Below are positions 35,851-47,757 of a DNA stretch of 64,000 nt, one piece after another; the stretch's first letter is position 1, and each line of letters starts with the position of its first letter. A program made the translations under genes and the position numbers. The notes under the pieces are model-generated. The model had not been told where the DNA came from. It ran no database searches and worked only from the letters and a program-made list of their open reading frames with translations. Source of the DNA: Hippophae tibetana (lineage: Eukaryota > Streptophyta > Magnoliopsida > Rosales > Elaeagnaceae); contig CM072811.1 of the NCBI GenBank assembly GCA_037013495.1, positions 40,191,452 to 40,255,451 of the forward strand, written 5' to 3'.

Positions 35851-37724
35851 ATAGGAGTCTTCTTGATTAATGAGTCCATTTTAAAATAAATATTCTTTAA
35901 ATAGAAATCTTCTTGATTAGTGAGTATTACTAATTCTACTTGTAATATAAAATATATTTATTAATTATATAGGATTAAGGGTTTTAATTTTTTCTATAAA
36001 TAAAACATATTGCTCATTGTTTTAATTAATCACACATAAACATTATTCTATTATTCTTAATCTCTATCTTGTTTTGCAACTATAAGATCATAATTGTTTA
36101 GACTTTGTTATTTAGTTAATCTATCAAATATTGGTGGTTATATTTGATTGATGAATAAGTCTAATTAGCTTATGATATTTTGATCAGATATTCTTATAAC
36201 TTCTTCTTTATTTTTGTTCTTGAATTGTTAGATCAAATAATTGTGTTTGTCATATCATAATTATTTGATTTGATTATTAATATTTAAAGAAGTTACTTTT
36301 ATTGAACTTGTGTTTAATATTTTTGTTTTTAGGATTTGTTAGTTGATTTGATTTAAGTGACATATATTTTAAATCATCTAATTAGGATTATTCATTATTA
36401 AATCTGTTCTAGAACACACACGAATATTTGTGTTTTTTTGTGCTAATCATTTTGCAATTGATTCATAAACGTATCTGATTGGCAGGAAGTTTATTGAAAC
36501 GTTGGTCTGAAAACCACTCACTCTAATATTAGAAACAATGAAAATAAAGCAGTGACTCGAAAGTAAGATCCATTAGGGCAGTATCCTAGGGAAGGTAATA
36601 TAAGACCAAATTTGTACTTGAACATATGTTTTTCATAGTTAAAAGTTATATGGTATGATGTACCAAAAGTTTTTTGGTTACATCATGGTTATGACATAAG
36701 TTATTTCTATCTAAAAATAACGGGTTAATTAGTTCTATGTTTTATTAACTTTTATACCTTACCACCGTCACCTATCTTCTTCTAGCACAAGGGTCGTGTC
36801 TTCAATATCTACTCCACTGGCAACCCACTCATTCTAAGCCAGATTGTAGGAAGAAGAACACCCGAAGGCCACCTGAAGAGTCACACCAGTAGAATTTTCT
36901 CTACAAATTGCTTTTGATCCCAACATCTTCAGTAACCATAGATGACAGTCACACATGTAGACGCCACCAACTCGCCAGTCCAATACGTTTCAGGCTCCAT
37001 TATCGTCGACAGCACTTACCCAAAAGCAGCAAGTGACAACCATTGCCATTTCCAGAATCCCGATTGTGCCTCGTCCATTATTTAGCTCGTAAGGATGAGA
37101 TCTCTTCGGTGCTATCTAGACCTATTTCATTGAATACTATCACCATCGATCAACGCAGTCAATCTCCAGTCAAATCAAGTCAATACTTTTATTTCAGATT
37201 TAAGCTTCCCAATTTTTGTTACTAAAAAAATTCCCTGTTTTCTAATTAGAAACAAAATCCTGTTTCAGTGTATTAATAATGAAATTGTAGAAACTTGAAC
37301 AATAACATATGTCCCTTAATGGTAAGGTGGATAAAATGGTTGAAGAATAACTGACATTAAATCTGTTAAGGAAACATTAACTCCACAAATTGTTGCATTA
37401 CACAAAAAAAGAGAAAGCACGAGTACAATGATGAATCATATGTTGCTCAAAATCTCGAGCAAACTCCTAATCAAAACCAAAGGATTCTAATTCCAATATC
37501 TTTCCCACACCCGCTTTTCCATCCCTTAGAAGTCAAACTTATGTTGGTGAACCATCCTCGTTGTTGAAATTAGGTAACTACCTCCTCAATTTAATGTTCA
37601 TTGGAATGAGTTCCACCAAAGGACTTCCATTCAAATTGGGTACTAAAAAGATCACAACCTTACCACTGCTTCACAATACAAAAATTTTCAACCTATGTAT
37701 AAAACAAATCTTGACATTCATCAT
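35851..37724. other. Unassigned DNA, probably LTR/leader of the host gypsy element
   Basis: A TATA-like TCTATAAATAAAACATA lies near 35990, and the stretch 36470-37250 is less AT-rich than its surroundings. It lies just upstream of a gypsy gag fragment on the + strand and could be its LTR and leader, but no LTR pair, TG..CA termini or clear primer site could be assigned. Confidence 0.35.
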
Positions 37725-38251
37725 TGGGTGAGAGTAGATGCACCTAAATTCGATGGTAATCTTGACCTTAATATTTGTTTTTGGATTTTCTTAACAAAAT
37801 GTGTGATTTCTTTGAATTTTATGGCATGACTGATATTTATTGTGTACATCTTGCAAAACCGAAGTTAATGGATCATGGTAAACTTTACTGGTACTTTTTT
37901 CAACTGTCATTGGGAATACTTAAGCCTTCCTCCGATCACACTTTGATTTGAGATGAAACAAAAGTTGAAAGAAAAATATGTGCCAATTTTTCATAGAGGC
38001 AGAGTAATGGGATCAATTGCTTAACTTGAGACAAGCCACCTCTAATGTCTATGAATGCATGTCTTGCTTTAAAGAACCAACGTTTTGATGTGACCTTCGA
38101 GAGGATTCGTGGATCACTAACACTCGATTTCTTAATGGTTCTAAACTAGAGATCAAGAAGGTTGTTTCTATGCATTCATACTCATTTATAAAAGGCACCT
38201 ACCACAAAGCCTTAGAAGTTGAAACATCTTTGGGTTCTCAAATGTGATTTC
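37725..38251 (+). pseudogene. Ty3/gypsy gag, left part (host of the copia insertion)
   Basis: Read across frames this gives a gypsy gag: RVDAPKFDGN, then CDFFEFYGMTDIY, KLYWYFFQL, the MKQKLKEKYVP segment, NLRQATSNVYE, and RFLNGSKLEIKK followed by YHKALEVETSLGSQ. Several frame slips and stops are present. The reading frame is interrupted at 38251 by the LTR of the minus-strand copia element and resumes beyond that element at about 51362-51665, where a damaged zinc knuckle is found. Confidence 0.75.
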
Positions 38252-38496
38252 TAACAAAATTAGAAGAGCCAACATTTTCTCTTCTTGGTATTTCGTTTTT
38301 ATCATTTTTTTCTTTTCATTTTAATGTACAAGGAGTGATGATATATATACTAAAAGCATGTTGTTGCTTCTCCACTAAAACATTATGTTGCCTATGCTCT
38401 CTGCAAACTATTGTACCTCTCTGCTGCACCTATATCCTACTGATGTTGCTGCTCATACCTATTGCTCCACTTCTGCATTTCCAGCTCACACCAATA
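38252..38496 (-). mobile_element. 3' LTR of nested copia element
   Basis: Matches 51095-51361 over its length, with dozens of substitutions and several indels. Both share AATTAGAAGAGCCAACATTTTC, GGTATTTCGTTTTTATCATT and GGAGTGATGATATATAT (a TATA-type region on the - strand). On the - strand it would begin TATTGG, decayed from the TGTTGG seen in the other LTR. The flanking bases ATTTC (38247-38251) match ATTTT (51362-51366) at four of five positions, as an aged target duplication. The exact inner edge is uncertain by about 10 bases. Confidence 0.82.
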
Positions 38497-40126
38497 TTTT
38501 TTCTCAAGTTGGTGCATAGATATCTTTCATGCTCAACTTGCCAAGTGAGTTGTAAAAGTTTCTTGGAGACGTAGATTTTGTGAGTACAGTAACCAATTGA
38601 TCTTCTAATTTAACAAATAGAAGCAGAATAAACTTTTCTTCAAGGTTTTGTTTGATGAAGTTCAGATCCACTTCAACGTGCTTCGTGCAATCATGTTGAA
38701 CCAGATTATGAGAGATGACAATGACTGCCTTGTTATCACAAAACAAGTTCATTTCAGAGTTAGGAGTAACACTAATCTCAGTTAGAAGTTTTTTCCATCA
38801 AAGAAGCTCACATATTCCCTTGACCATTCCTCAAAATTTAGCTTCAATGTTAGACAAACCAACTACCTCTTATTTCTTGCTCCTCCATGTAACAAGATTT
38901 CTTTCCACAAAAGTAAAGTAAATAGTAGTAGATTTCCTATCCTTGATATTTCCTGCTCAGTCCGCATCTATATATCCAACAACTTTCAATTGACCATTCT
39001 TTGAAAACATAAGTCCTTTCCTAGAGGAAGACTTTAAATAACGAAGTATTCACATTACAGCATCCATATCGTCTTCACTTGGGCAGTGCATGAACTGACT
39101 CACTACACTCATAGTATAAGTAATATCTAGTCGAGTATGAGATAAATAAATGAGTTTACCCACTAACTATTGATATCTTTGTTTTTTTGCTGGTACTTGG
39201 TCCATATATTCTCCAAGTTTGTGATTTTGGACAATTGGAATATCAGTAGGTTTATATTCTAGTAATCCTACCTCTGCTAGCAAGTCTAGAATATATTTCC
39301 TTTAGGAAAGAAATATGCCTTGTCTTGATCTTGTTACCTCAATGCATGAGAAGTATTTAAGCCCTCCTAAGTTCTTTATTTCAAACTCATTTGACAATTG
39401 TTCTTGATGTTTGGAGATTTCTTCTTCATCATCCCTTGTAATGATCATGTCGTCTACATAGACTATGAGGGCTATTATTTTTCCCAATCGATGTTTTAGG
39501 AAGATAGTGTGATCAGAGTTGCTTTGTTGAAACCCATATTTCATCATTGCTAAACCCAACCTACCAAACCATGCTTAAGGTGATTGTTTTAGTCCATACA
39601 ATGCTCGTTGTAACCTACATGCAGTTTCTTTTTCTAATGTAACGGCATATCCTGGTGGGATATCCATGTAAATATCCTCTTCAAGATAACCATAGAGGAA
39701 GGCATTTTTTTTATGTCAAGTTGGTGCAATGACCAATCTAAATTAGCTACAAGAGATAACAAAACTCTAATAATTTTTAGTTTGGTCAAAAGTGAGAAAT
39801 TTTCCTGATAATCTATGCCATGTTTCTGTGTATATCCCTTTGCTACTAGCCTCGTCTTGTATCGATCAATTGACTCATCTTCTTTATACTTAATGGAGAA
39901 AATCCATACACCCCACTGTCTTCCTCCCTGAAGGCAACACGCTAAACACCTATGTGTTATTCTTCTACAATGCCTCCAATTTTATAGCTTGAGTCTAGTT
40001 TGGATCAGATAAGGCTTCTTCAGTACTACCTGGAGTCTGACATAAGGAGAGTGTATGTGTAAACATTTTGATAGGTTCTGAGAACCCTTGAGTATATACA
40101 TAATTAGTTATTGGATACTTGGATTA
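38497..40126 (-). pseudogene. Copia reverse transcriptase-RNase H (downstream half of split polyprotein)
   Basis: On the - strand, starting at 40126, it reads YPITNYVYTQGFSEPIK and EALSDPNWTQ. The RT core follows, with NSDHTIFLKHRLGKI, VYVDDMIIT (about 39430-39460) and FEIKNLGGLKYF; then comes RNase H with LFCDNKAVIVISHN and TKHVEVDLNFIKQNL near 38504-38752. Many stops and frame changes. The upstream half of the same polyprotein lies at 48268-51081. The junction falls within the linker between integrase and RT: the codons before the insertion read EIEEQ and those after read SKYPI. Confidence 0.92.
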
Positions 40127-41500
40127 TTGTTTGATAATTGTATTTTATATAGTTATTTTTGTCTATTTTATTAATTATAATTGCTATGTTTTTGATTTTT
40201 TTAGTTAATTTTAATGGAATAAATTAATATTTATTGTTAATTTCTTAAGGAATATATTTTTAAGAAAATTAAAGAATTTGAATCGAAAAAGGACTTAATT
40301 GCAAATAAAAGTCTAAAAATATAATTTAAACTAAAATAGGGTTAAATTGTAATTACCGAAAGTTTAAAAGTTAATTTAAATTAGAAAAAGGGCTTAATTG
40401 CAATTAATGAAAGTTTAAAATTTAATTTGAATTAAATTGGAGAGCTAAAATGCAATTAAGGAGGCCACTTGCGTAATCACCAACGCACGACACCCACCGT
40501 TCGATCAGGAAATCAACGGCTAGGATGAGGCACGTGGATCTCGATGCGACAATCTCGAGTGGACGTGGGTTTTCAGGTGCACATTTCTTGGTGCTGATTG
40601 GGGCCTACCTATCGTGTAGGCTAGTGTGTAAGGTGGGACCCACGTGTCTATTGCGTGTCTGCCAAAAAGAGTGGTCCCATGCGACACAGTCTACATAATC
40701 TTCATGCGCCCTAACCATCCAACAAATTATACAATGCCACTTGTCTCAAATATTCTTGAGCCAATATGAAGTAGACACGTGGCACGTATTGGGTAAAACA
40801 AAAGCGCATAACCAACGCACGTAGTTCCAACTATTTATGTGAGACCCACGTGTCTCGTGTGCCATGATCTCGTGCGGCGCAATCACATGCAATTGTTTCC
40901 TTCCACCAATGAAATGCTACCATATGTCTATATTAATTTTTTCAGCCAATCATATGCTGACACGTGGCATACGGGTTGAGTTAAAAATAAATAAAAAACG
41001 ACGCCTTCTGTTTTTATGTCTTCCATGCGTATGTTAAAATAACAATTTCGATATCCTCATTTTAATACGCTTGGCTGCGTAATTAAAGAAAATTTTCTCC
41101 CACGCTTAATATTTTTTTGAGCTATAAATAAGACATTTAATGCCAGAAATTAGAGTTTCGGTTTTGGGGTTCGTTTTCGGAGACTTGGAATGTGGAACAC
41201 GTAGAAGCCATTTTTGGTTTCTGTTGTGTTCTGCGTGTGCCAGAAAATTTAGAAGCAGAAATGTTTTAATTTTCTTTGTGTTCTTGAACGAATATTCCTT
41301 AAGTAATTTAATTTTTATTTAAGAAGTAATTTAATTTTTCTAGGGTTGCGTTTTATCTAAATTTATGAAGCTTGAGTTTAATTATTTTTGAATGATTTAT
41401 TAGATTTTTAATTTGTTTATTCTATTTGTGCTTAATGCTCTTGATTATTGGAAAATTTATCAATTGATCTGTGAAACTCAAATAAAATTGGAAGAGGCAT

Positions 41501-42388
41501 TGATAAGAACCAAGGGTTTAGGACCTAGCTAATTTCAAATTATATAGCAAAGGGTTTCTCCACAAATCAATGGATATTACTCACCATTTTTCTGAGGAGA
41601 AAAGACGCCACAAGGAGCTGCTAATTCCTTGATAAGTCTAGCATAAATGGCACCCTAACAAGTATGGATATTACTCACCACAAATGCTTGGATGCTAAAC
41701 AACGCCACAAAGGTTGCCAATCCCTTGATAAGTTGCTTGAAGAGGAACAAAGAGCTAGAATGAGCTCTCAAATGATCTGAATATTCAAACTTCATTCAAA
41801 ATTATGTTTTACAGCAGCTGAGCTGCTCTTAAAAGGATTCAAACCAACCCTAAGCTATAATACATCATAGCCCTTGATCTCATCCAAGGGTTGAAAATAA
41901 ACACAGCCAAAAAGCAGAAAAGGTAGCAGAAAACATTGACCAAAATACATGGAAAAATTGGGGCAGCTGACCACAAAGCAATCCCATAAAGTATTACATC
42001 TTAACCCTTGATTTCATCCAAGGGCTGAAAAGAGAGCTGCCCAAAATCAGTCCAAATGGCACTCCAAAATTGGAGCAAAACATGGGGCAGCTGAGAACAA
42101 AAGAAACCCTATAAAATATTACATCTTGACCCTTGATTTCATCCAAGGGCTGAAAAGAGAGCTGCCCAAAATCAGTCCAAATGGCACAACAATGTGCCTA
42201 ATTTTATTTTGCCAATTTTTCCCTAATTTCCATCCTAGGATTGTCCCAATCCTTGCACTCCCAATTTAGGTCCCCTTGATTATGAATGACCTCTTGAATG
42301 ATCCCATTTAAAGCCTTTTCGAGTTGTGCCTTCCTAGACCTTGTGATTGGTCCACTTGGAATTTGTAAAGCTCTATGATTCTCATCAT
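41501..42388 (-). repeat. 3' LTR of the CRM-like element
   Basis: 888 bp, direct repeat of 46871-47757. Contains the last roughly 60 codons of the pol frame (from D-E-N-H onwards to the stop near 42204). An internal duplication is visible: the segment CCTTGATTTCATCCAAGGGCTGAAAAGAGAGCTGCCCAAAATCAGTCCAAATGGCAC occurs at about 42007 and again at about 42131. Confidence 0.95.
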
Positions 42389-44153
42389 TCCCCCTCTCTT
42401 CAAGAGGATTCGTCCTCGAATCATCACCTACATAATCAAAAGGAGATAGATCAGAAACATTAAAAGAGGTACTAACATTAATTAACAACTCACGCATGGA
42501 ACATTTGGGTATACATAGTTGATTTTCTTTAAATAAATACCCATCTAATTTATAAAACTTTTCAAAGGAAGTTTTTTCACATGCATGGTAAATAGCAGAG
42601 AAGTCATCATCATTAGCATACATTTCCTTAACATATTCAAATCCTAGCAATCTAGCATTTAAAGTTGAGAGTAAGGCATACCTCCGTGATAAAGCATCGG
42701 CTACAACATTCTCCTTACCTCTCTTATATTGAACAATATAAGGAAAAGTCTCAATGAATTCCATCCATCTAGCATGCCTCCTATTCAATTTACCTTGGCG
42801 CTTCATATGTTTTAGAGATTCATGATCGGTATGGATGACAAATTCTCTTGGCACAAGGTAATGTTGCCATGTCTCTAGGGTCCTAACCAAGGCATATAGC
42901 TCCTTGTCATACGTTGGATAATTAAGGGCTGCTCCATGAAGTTTCTCGCTGAAATAAGCGATAGGTCGCCGTTCCTGCATCAAAACAGCTCCTATACCTA
43001 TTCCTGATGCATCACACTCAACTTCAAAGGTTTTAGTAAAATCAGGTAAAGATAAAACAGGTGCAGAACATAAACTATCCTTCAATGCTTTAAAGGCTCT
43101 CTCCTGATTCTCACCCCATTTGAAACCAACAGACTTTTTAATGACCTCGGTTAGAGGTGCAACTAGTGTACTAAAATCTTTGACAAACCTTCGATAAAAA
43201 CTAGCTAAGCCATGAAAACTTCTAACCTCGGTTACAGATTTAGGTGTGGGCCATTCTCGAATAGCCTTAACCTTTTCCTCATCTACTTCTACCCCCTTAG
43301 AACTAACAACAAAACCAAGAAAAACTAACTTGTCCATGCAAAAACCACACTTTTTTAGGTTCGCATACAATTGTTCTTTTCTCAAAATTTCAAGCACATA
43401 CCTAAGATGTAAGACATGCTCTTCAAGATTTTTACTGTAAATGAGAATATCATCAAAATAGACAACAACAAATTTTCCAATAAATGCACGCAGAATATGA
43501 TTCATAAGCCTCATAAAAGTGCTAGGTGCATTTGTTAGACCAAAGAGCATGACTAACCACTCATACAATCCATATTTAGTTTTAAAAGCGGTTTTCCATT
43601 CATCACCCTCTCTCATCCTAATTTGATGGTATCCACTTCTCAAATCAATTTTTGAAAAAATGCAAGAACCATGCAACTCATCTAACATGTCATCTAGTCT
43701 AGGAATAGGATGTCGATATTTTACCGTAATGTTATTGATGGCTCGGCAATCAACACACATCCTGCTTGATCCATCCTTCTTGGGAACGAGTAGCACGGGA
43801 ACAGCACATGGACTCAGGCTCTCTCTAACTTGACCTTTGATCAAGTACTCTTCAACCTGTCTTTGAATCTCCTTAGTTTCTTCGGGGTTGGTCCTATAGG
43901 CAGGTCGGTTTGGAAGAGAAGCCCCCAGTATAAAGTCAATTTGATGCTCAATCCCCCTGATTGGTGGCACCCCATCTGGAATCTCTTCAGGGAACACGTC
44001 TTCAAATTCCTGCAAAAGAGAAATAGGGGTACTAGGCAAAGACTGGTTAAGATCGTTAATAGAAAATTTTTCCTCCTTGTACAAAAGTACAAGTATGGGC
44101 TGTTTTGAATAAAAAGCCCTCTTGACCTCACTTGCCTTAGCATAAAAATTCAC
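42204..44153 (-). CDS. Gypsy reverse transcriptase-RNase H with integrase deleted
   Basis: 649 codons. RT covers about residues 90-290: [45 protein letters not shown] and the catalytic [14 protein letters not shown]. RNase H covers about 370-500: [42 protein letters not shown] and ADALSRR. After [11 protein letters not shown] (about residue 558) the frame jumps directly to [15 protein letters not shown], which in related elements lies after the whole integrase. About the full zinc-finger, catalytic and C-terminal integrase domains are therefore missing, with the frame kept (junction near 42480). The tail ends inside the 3' LTR with [15 protein letters not shown]. The listed first codon follows a frameshift, so this was originally the downstream part of a longer gag-pol frame. 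Confidence 0.9.
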   Translation of the reverse strand: MNFYAKASEVKRAFYSKQPILVLLYKEEKFSINDLNQSLPSTPISLLQEFEDVFPEEIPDGVPPIRGIEHQIDFILGASLPNRPAYRTNPEETKEIQRQVEEYLIKGQVRESLSPCAVPVLLVPKKDGSSRMCVDCRAINNITVKYRHPIPRLDDMLDELHGSCIFSKIDLRSGYHQIRMREGDEWKTAFKTKYGLYEWLVMLFGLTNAPSTFMRLMNHILRAFIGKFVVVYFDDILIYSKNLEEHVLHLRYVLEILRKEQLYANLKKCGFCMDKLVFLGFVVSSKGVEVDEEKVKAIREWPTPKSVTEVRSFHGLASFYRRFVKDFSTLVAPLTEVIKKSVGFKWGENQERAFKALKDSLCSAPVLSLPDFTKTFEVECDASGIGIGAVLMQERRPIAYFSEKLHGAALNYPTYDKELYALVRTLETWQHYLVPREFVIHTDHESLKHMKRQGKLNRRHARWMEFIETFPYIVQYKRGKENVVADALSRRYALLSTLNARLLGFEYVKEMYANDDDFSAIYHACEKTSFEKFYKLDGYLFKENQLCIPKCSMRELLINVSTSFNVSDLSPFDYVGDDSRTNPLEERGNDENHRALQIPSGPITRSRKAQLEKALNGIIQEVIHNQGDLNWECKDWDNPRMEIREKLAK

Positions 44154-44164
44154 ATTTTTTTTCT

Positions 44165-44716
44165 CTAGTATTTTTTCACTCTCCTCTCCTTTTTCTTCAC
44201 TCTTTTTTTTTCTTTCACTCTTTTTTTCTTTTTCATTCTTCTCTCTTTTTTTTCTTTTTCCCTAACCATCCTCAATTGATCTTCAAAGACTTGCTTTGGT
44301 GAAAGGGGTACAAGTGTGATGTTTCTACCATTCTTCACAAACGAATACTTGTTTCTATATCCGTCATGTGTAACCCTCCTATCATATTGCCAAGGCCTAC
44401 CTAGCAAGATGTGTCCAGCTTGCATGGGTACCACATCACACATCACCTCATCCTTGTACTTTCCAATGGAGAAGCTCACTAATACTTGCTTATTAACCTT
44501 CACTTCCCCACTATCATTTAACCATTGCAACTTGTAAGGCTTAGGGTGTTCAAATGTGGGCAACCCTAATTTCTCAACTAAGGTAGTACTAGCCACATTG
44601 GTGCAACTTCCCCCATCTATGATAACACTACACACCTTTTTACTCACATGACATCTTGTGTGGAAGATGTTATCCCTTTGTTGTTCAAGGTCATCCTCCT
44701 TGACTTGAGTGCTCAA
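44165..44716 (-). pseudogene. Gypsy protease segment
   Basis: Retropepsin-like segment in the same frame as gag, separated from it by one stop. The active-site region reads SVIIDGGSCTNVAS, so the usual D-S/T-G is D-G-G here, as occurs in several plant gypsy lineages. ILLGRPWQYDR follows. It ends in a low-complexity run of Lys, Glu and Arg codons, beyond which a frameshift separates it from RT at 44153. The purine-rich tract is a likely slippage or indel site. Confidence 0.85.
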
Positions 44717-44719
44717 AGA

Positions 44720-45982
44720 TCACCTTATTACAAGTGCTTCCCCATCCACGGGTCCTATCTCCTCTTCACTAACTTCCCCTACAGATGGCATCTCATCTTC
44801 TTCACTTTCATTATCGGTTCCAACCTCACCACTTGCTAAGGTGATCATTACCTTCTTATTGGGACATTGAGAAGCTATATGACCATTACCAAGACACCGA
44901 AAACACCTTAAGTCACGATTACAAATTGGAGTGTCGATTTTACCTTTGTCCTTGCTAGTCCCCATCTCTTTGGCTTTGTAAGGCACAAATCTTGGTTTGG
45001 ATGTAGCTATTTCATCTTTTTTCTCATTGGACTTCCAAGGACTAGTAAGGTTTGGTTTTTGAGTAATGGGACTAGACCTTAATGGTTGGGATCGAAAACT
45101 CTGTTTCTTTAATTGCCTTTCCACCTTGATTGCCATATGGACCATGTCCTCCATCTCCACATAATGATGAAGTTCCACAATGTTGGCAATGTCTGGATTC
45201 AACCCACTAAGAAACCTAGCCATGGTTGCCTCTCTATCTTCCTCAACATTAGCTCTTGCCATAGCCACTTCCATTTCCTTGTAGTACTCATCAACACATT
45301 TATATCCTTGAGTCAATCTTTGTAAGCGTTGGTGTAACTCTCTATAGTAGTAGCTAGGCACAAACCTCTTTCTCATGATAGCCTTCATGTCCTCCCAATT
45401 ATCTATGGGCCTTTCACGGTTTCTCCTCCTACTAATGACCAATTGATCCCACCAATTCAATGCATAGTCAGAAAACTCTATTACAGCAAGTTTTACTTTT
45501 TTCTCTGTGGAGTAGTTGTGACATTCAAATATATGCTCCACTTTCTTCTCCCACTCCAAATACAACTTCGGGTCATTCTTTCCTTGGAATTGTGGTATCT
45601 TCATTTTTATACTACTTAGATCTCTGTCAACTCCATCTTGAGCTCTCCACATACCTCCTCTACCATTTCTTCCACCTCTATTCCCATTTCTTCCTCCTCT
45701 AGGCATTCTTTCCCCCTCTTCCTCCAATTCTTCTTCCCAATCTTCTTCCTCTATATCATCCTCAACATGAGCTTGCCTATTAACCCTCCTAACATTGGGT
45801 GGAGGTGTCCCTCGTTGTAAAGCTGCTATGGAATTTTCTTGCCTTTCCAATCTTTCATTCATATCAACTACCAAGTTGTTCATCCTTTCAAATGATTGTT
45901 GCAGCGCCCTCATCATGAACATCATATCCGGTCTTCCTTCGGGACTACTGTTTGACATTTTTTTTTCAATTCTACACAACAA
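44720..45982 (-). CDS. Gypsy gag of the CRM-like element
   Basis: Capsid/nucleocapsid protein, up to 420 residues. The likely true start is the internal Met at about 45958 (MSNSSPEGR). Features in order: a coiled-coil-like N-terminus (MRALQQSFERMNNLVVDMNERL), an acidic patch followed by an RGGRNG-rich stretch, a gag core (IPQFQGKNDPKLYLEWEKKV, then LNWWDQL and RRFVPSYYYRELHQRLQRL-type segments), and a zinc knuckle CFRCLGNGHIASQC near the C-terminus. It ends at a TGA. The next codons (SLSTQVKEDD) continue the same frame, so the stop most likely arose by a single C-to-T change in a CGA codon. Confidence 0.93.
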   Translation of the reverse strand: MLCRIEKKMSNSSPEGRPDMMFMMRALQQSFERMNNLVVDMNERLERQENSIAALQRGTPPPNVRRVNRQAHVEDDIEEEDWEEELEEEGERMPRGGRNGNRGGRNGRGGMWRAQDGVDRDLSSIKMKIPQFQGKNDPKLYLEWEKKVEHIFECHNYSTEKKVKLAVIEFSDYALNWWDQLVISRRRNRERPIDNWEDMKAIMRKRFVPSYYYRELHQRLQRLTQGYKCVDEYYKEMEVAMARANVEEDREATMARFLSGLNPDIANIVELHHYVEMEDMVHMAIKVERQLKKQSFRSQPLRSSPITQKPNLTSPWKSNEKKDEIATSKPRFVPYKAKEMGTSKDKGKIDTPICNRDLRCFRCLGNGHIASQCPNKKVMITLASGEVGTDNESEEDEMPSVGEVSEEEIGPVDGEALVIR

Positions 45983-46856
45983 TAGGTTAGTGTAATAAAA
46001 TAGAACTAATGTAAATTCACAGAATACCTCACGTGTTTAGCGCTCGGATTGATCGCTCAAACCCTCTTAGTTCCTAATCAAAGCAACCAAATCCATGAAT
46101 TCCAACCAATTTGTAGAATTATCAAACACCCAAAAAACAAATAGTTCACAATATCCCACTTGTTAAAGCACAAAGGAAACTAACTCAAAGTGTTTAGAGG
46201 AGTAAGCACAAGAAAAAGCAATAAAACAACACGATTGGAAAAACAACAATTTAACTAAAGGAACTAAGCACACAATGGAATATTTATAATCAAAGTGTAA
46301 AATCCTTGAAACTATGAGTTCTAATACTCACTAGAAATTAGCAATTGCAATTTGGCCAATCTGTTTTTTTCTGTTTTTTTTTTTCGAATTACTTTTGGCC
46401 ACTCTTTTTTTCTGTTTTTTTTTTCTTTTCTTTTTGGGACAATTATGCTAATAAGTCTAGAGTAAATCAATACAATACTTTCAATATGAGTTTAAGTAAT
46501 GTTTAAGATTGGTAAAATAGCACATAAATTATGACACAAAGGGAAAATGAAATTTCTGCAGGAACTACCACAGAAATACTAGAAAACAACCAAAAACTAC
46601 AGAATATTTCAGATTTTGTAGAATAAGCAAGGAAAAGTACAGAATAGATTCAGTAATAGCAGAATTTGCAAGGAAAATGCAGAAAAACGTGGAAACAAAG
46701 AAGAACAATATTTTTAGGGTATGGAGAATAAATTTCAGCAAGAACACAGCAGAATGATATTTATTTTTTCATTTTTTTTTTTGTGTCAGAAATACAACAA
46801 GAACACAAGAACAAGAACAAATATAAAGGATAGGAATCTGAAAATTAGCACCAAAA
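45983..46856 (-). other. Leader of the CRM-like element
   Basis: Untranslated region between primer site and gag. It is A-rich on the + strand with many CAGAA/GCAGAA units (46550-46760) and two T-rich blocks, each following TTGGCCA (near 46350 and 46395), that look like a local duplication. Confidence 0.7.
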
Positions 46857-46868
46857 GCTCTGATACCA
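46857..46868 (-). promoter_or_regulatory. Primer-binding site, initiator tRNA-Met type
   Basis: Reads TGGTATCAGAGC on the - strand, two bases inside the 5' LTR end, as expected for minus-strand DNA priming. Confidence 0.93.
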
Positions 46869-46870
46869 AA

Positions 46871-47757
46871 TGATAAGAACCAAGGGTTTAGGACCTAGCT
46901 AATTTCAGATTATATAGCAAAGGGTTTCTCCACAAATCAATGGATATTACTCACCATTTTTCTGAGGAGAAAAGACGCCACAAGGAGCTGCTAATTCCTT
47001 GATAAGTCTAGCATAAATGGCACCCTAACAAGTATGGATATTACTCACTACAAATGCTTGGATGCTAAACAACGCCACAAAGGTTGCCAATCCCTTGATA
47101 AGTTGCTTGAAGAGGAACAAAGAGCTAGAATGAGCTCTCAAATGATCTGAATATTCAAACTTCATTCAAAATTATGTTTTACAGCAGCTGAGCTGCTCTT
47201 AAAAGGATTCAAACCAACCCTAAGCTATAATACATCATAGCCCTTGATCTCATCCAAGGGTTGAAAATAAACACAGCCAAAAAGCAGAAAAGGTAGCAGA
47301 AAACATTGACCAAAATACATGGAAAAATTGGGGCAGCTGACCACAAAGCAATCCCATAAAGTATTACATCTTAACCCTTGATTTCATCCAAGGGCTAAAA
47401 AGAGAGCTGCCCAAAATCAGTCCAAATGGCACTCCAAAATTGGAGCAAAACATGGGGCAGCTGAGAACAAAAGAAACCCTATAAAATATTACATCTTGAC
47501 CCTTGATTTCATCCAAGGGCTGAAAAGAGAGCTGCCCAAAATCAGTCCAAATGGCACAACAATGTGCCTAATTTTATTTTGCCAATTGTACCCTAATTTC
47601 CATCCTAGGATTGTCCCAATCCTTGCACTCCCAATTTAGGTCCCCTTGATTATGAATGACCTCTTGAATGATCCCATTTAAAGCCTTTTCGAGTTGTACC
47701 TTCCTAGACCTTGTGATTGGTCCACTTGGAATTTGTAAAGCTCTATGATTCTCATCA
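46871..47757 (-). repeat. 5' LTR of the CRM-like element
   Basis: 887 bp, near-identical partner of 41501-42388. It keeps its own copy of the LTR-encoded C-terminal frame (47574-47757). Confidence 0.95.

Larger units (their letters stand above)
41501..47757 (-). mobile_element. Young Ty3/gypsy element, CRM-like, integrase-deleted
   Basis: Full element of 6257 bp on the - strand. LTRs at 41501-42388 (3') and 46871-47757 (5') start TGATGAG and end TTATCA, and by eye differ at about six positions plus a single-base indel. GGCAT is duplicated at 41496-41500 and 47758-47762. The primer site lies at 46857-46868 and the polypurine tract at about 42389-42402. Gag, protease, RT and RNase H are present and nearly intact, but the integrase is missing. 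The polyprotein frame runs on into the 3' LTR, which is a known habit of CRM (centromeric) chromoviruses and the main reason for this lineage call; RT sequence also fits. It sits inside a solo LTR, itself inside a copia element. Confidence 0.9.

Noticed and set aside
43246..45995. Many + strand open frames opposite the CRM-like gag/pol
   Set aside because: All are antisense shadows of well-supported - strand gag, protease and RT frames.
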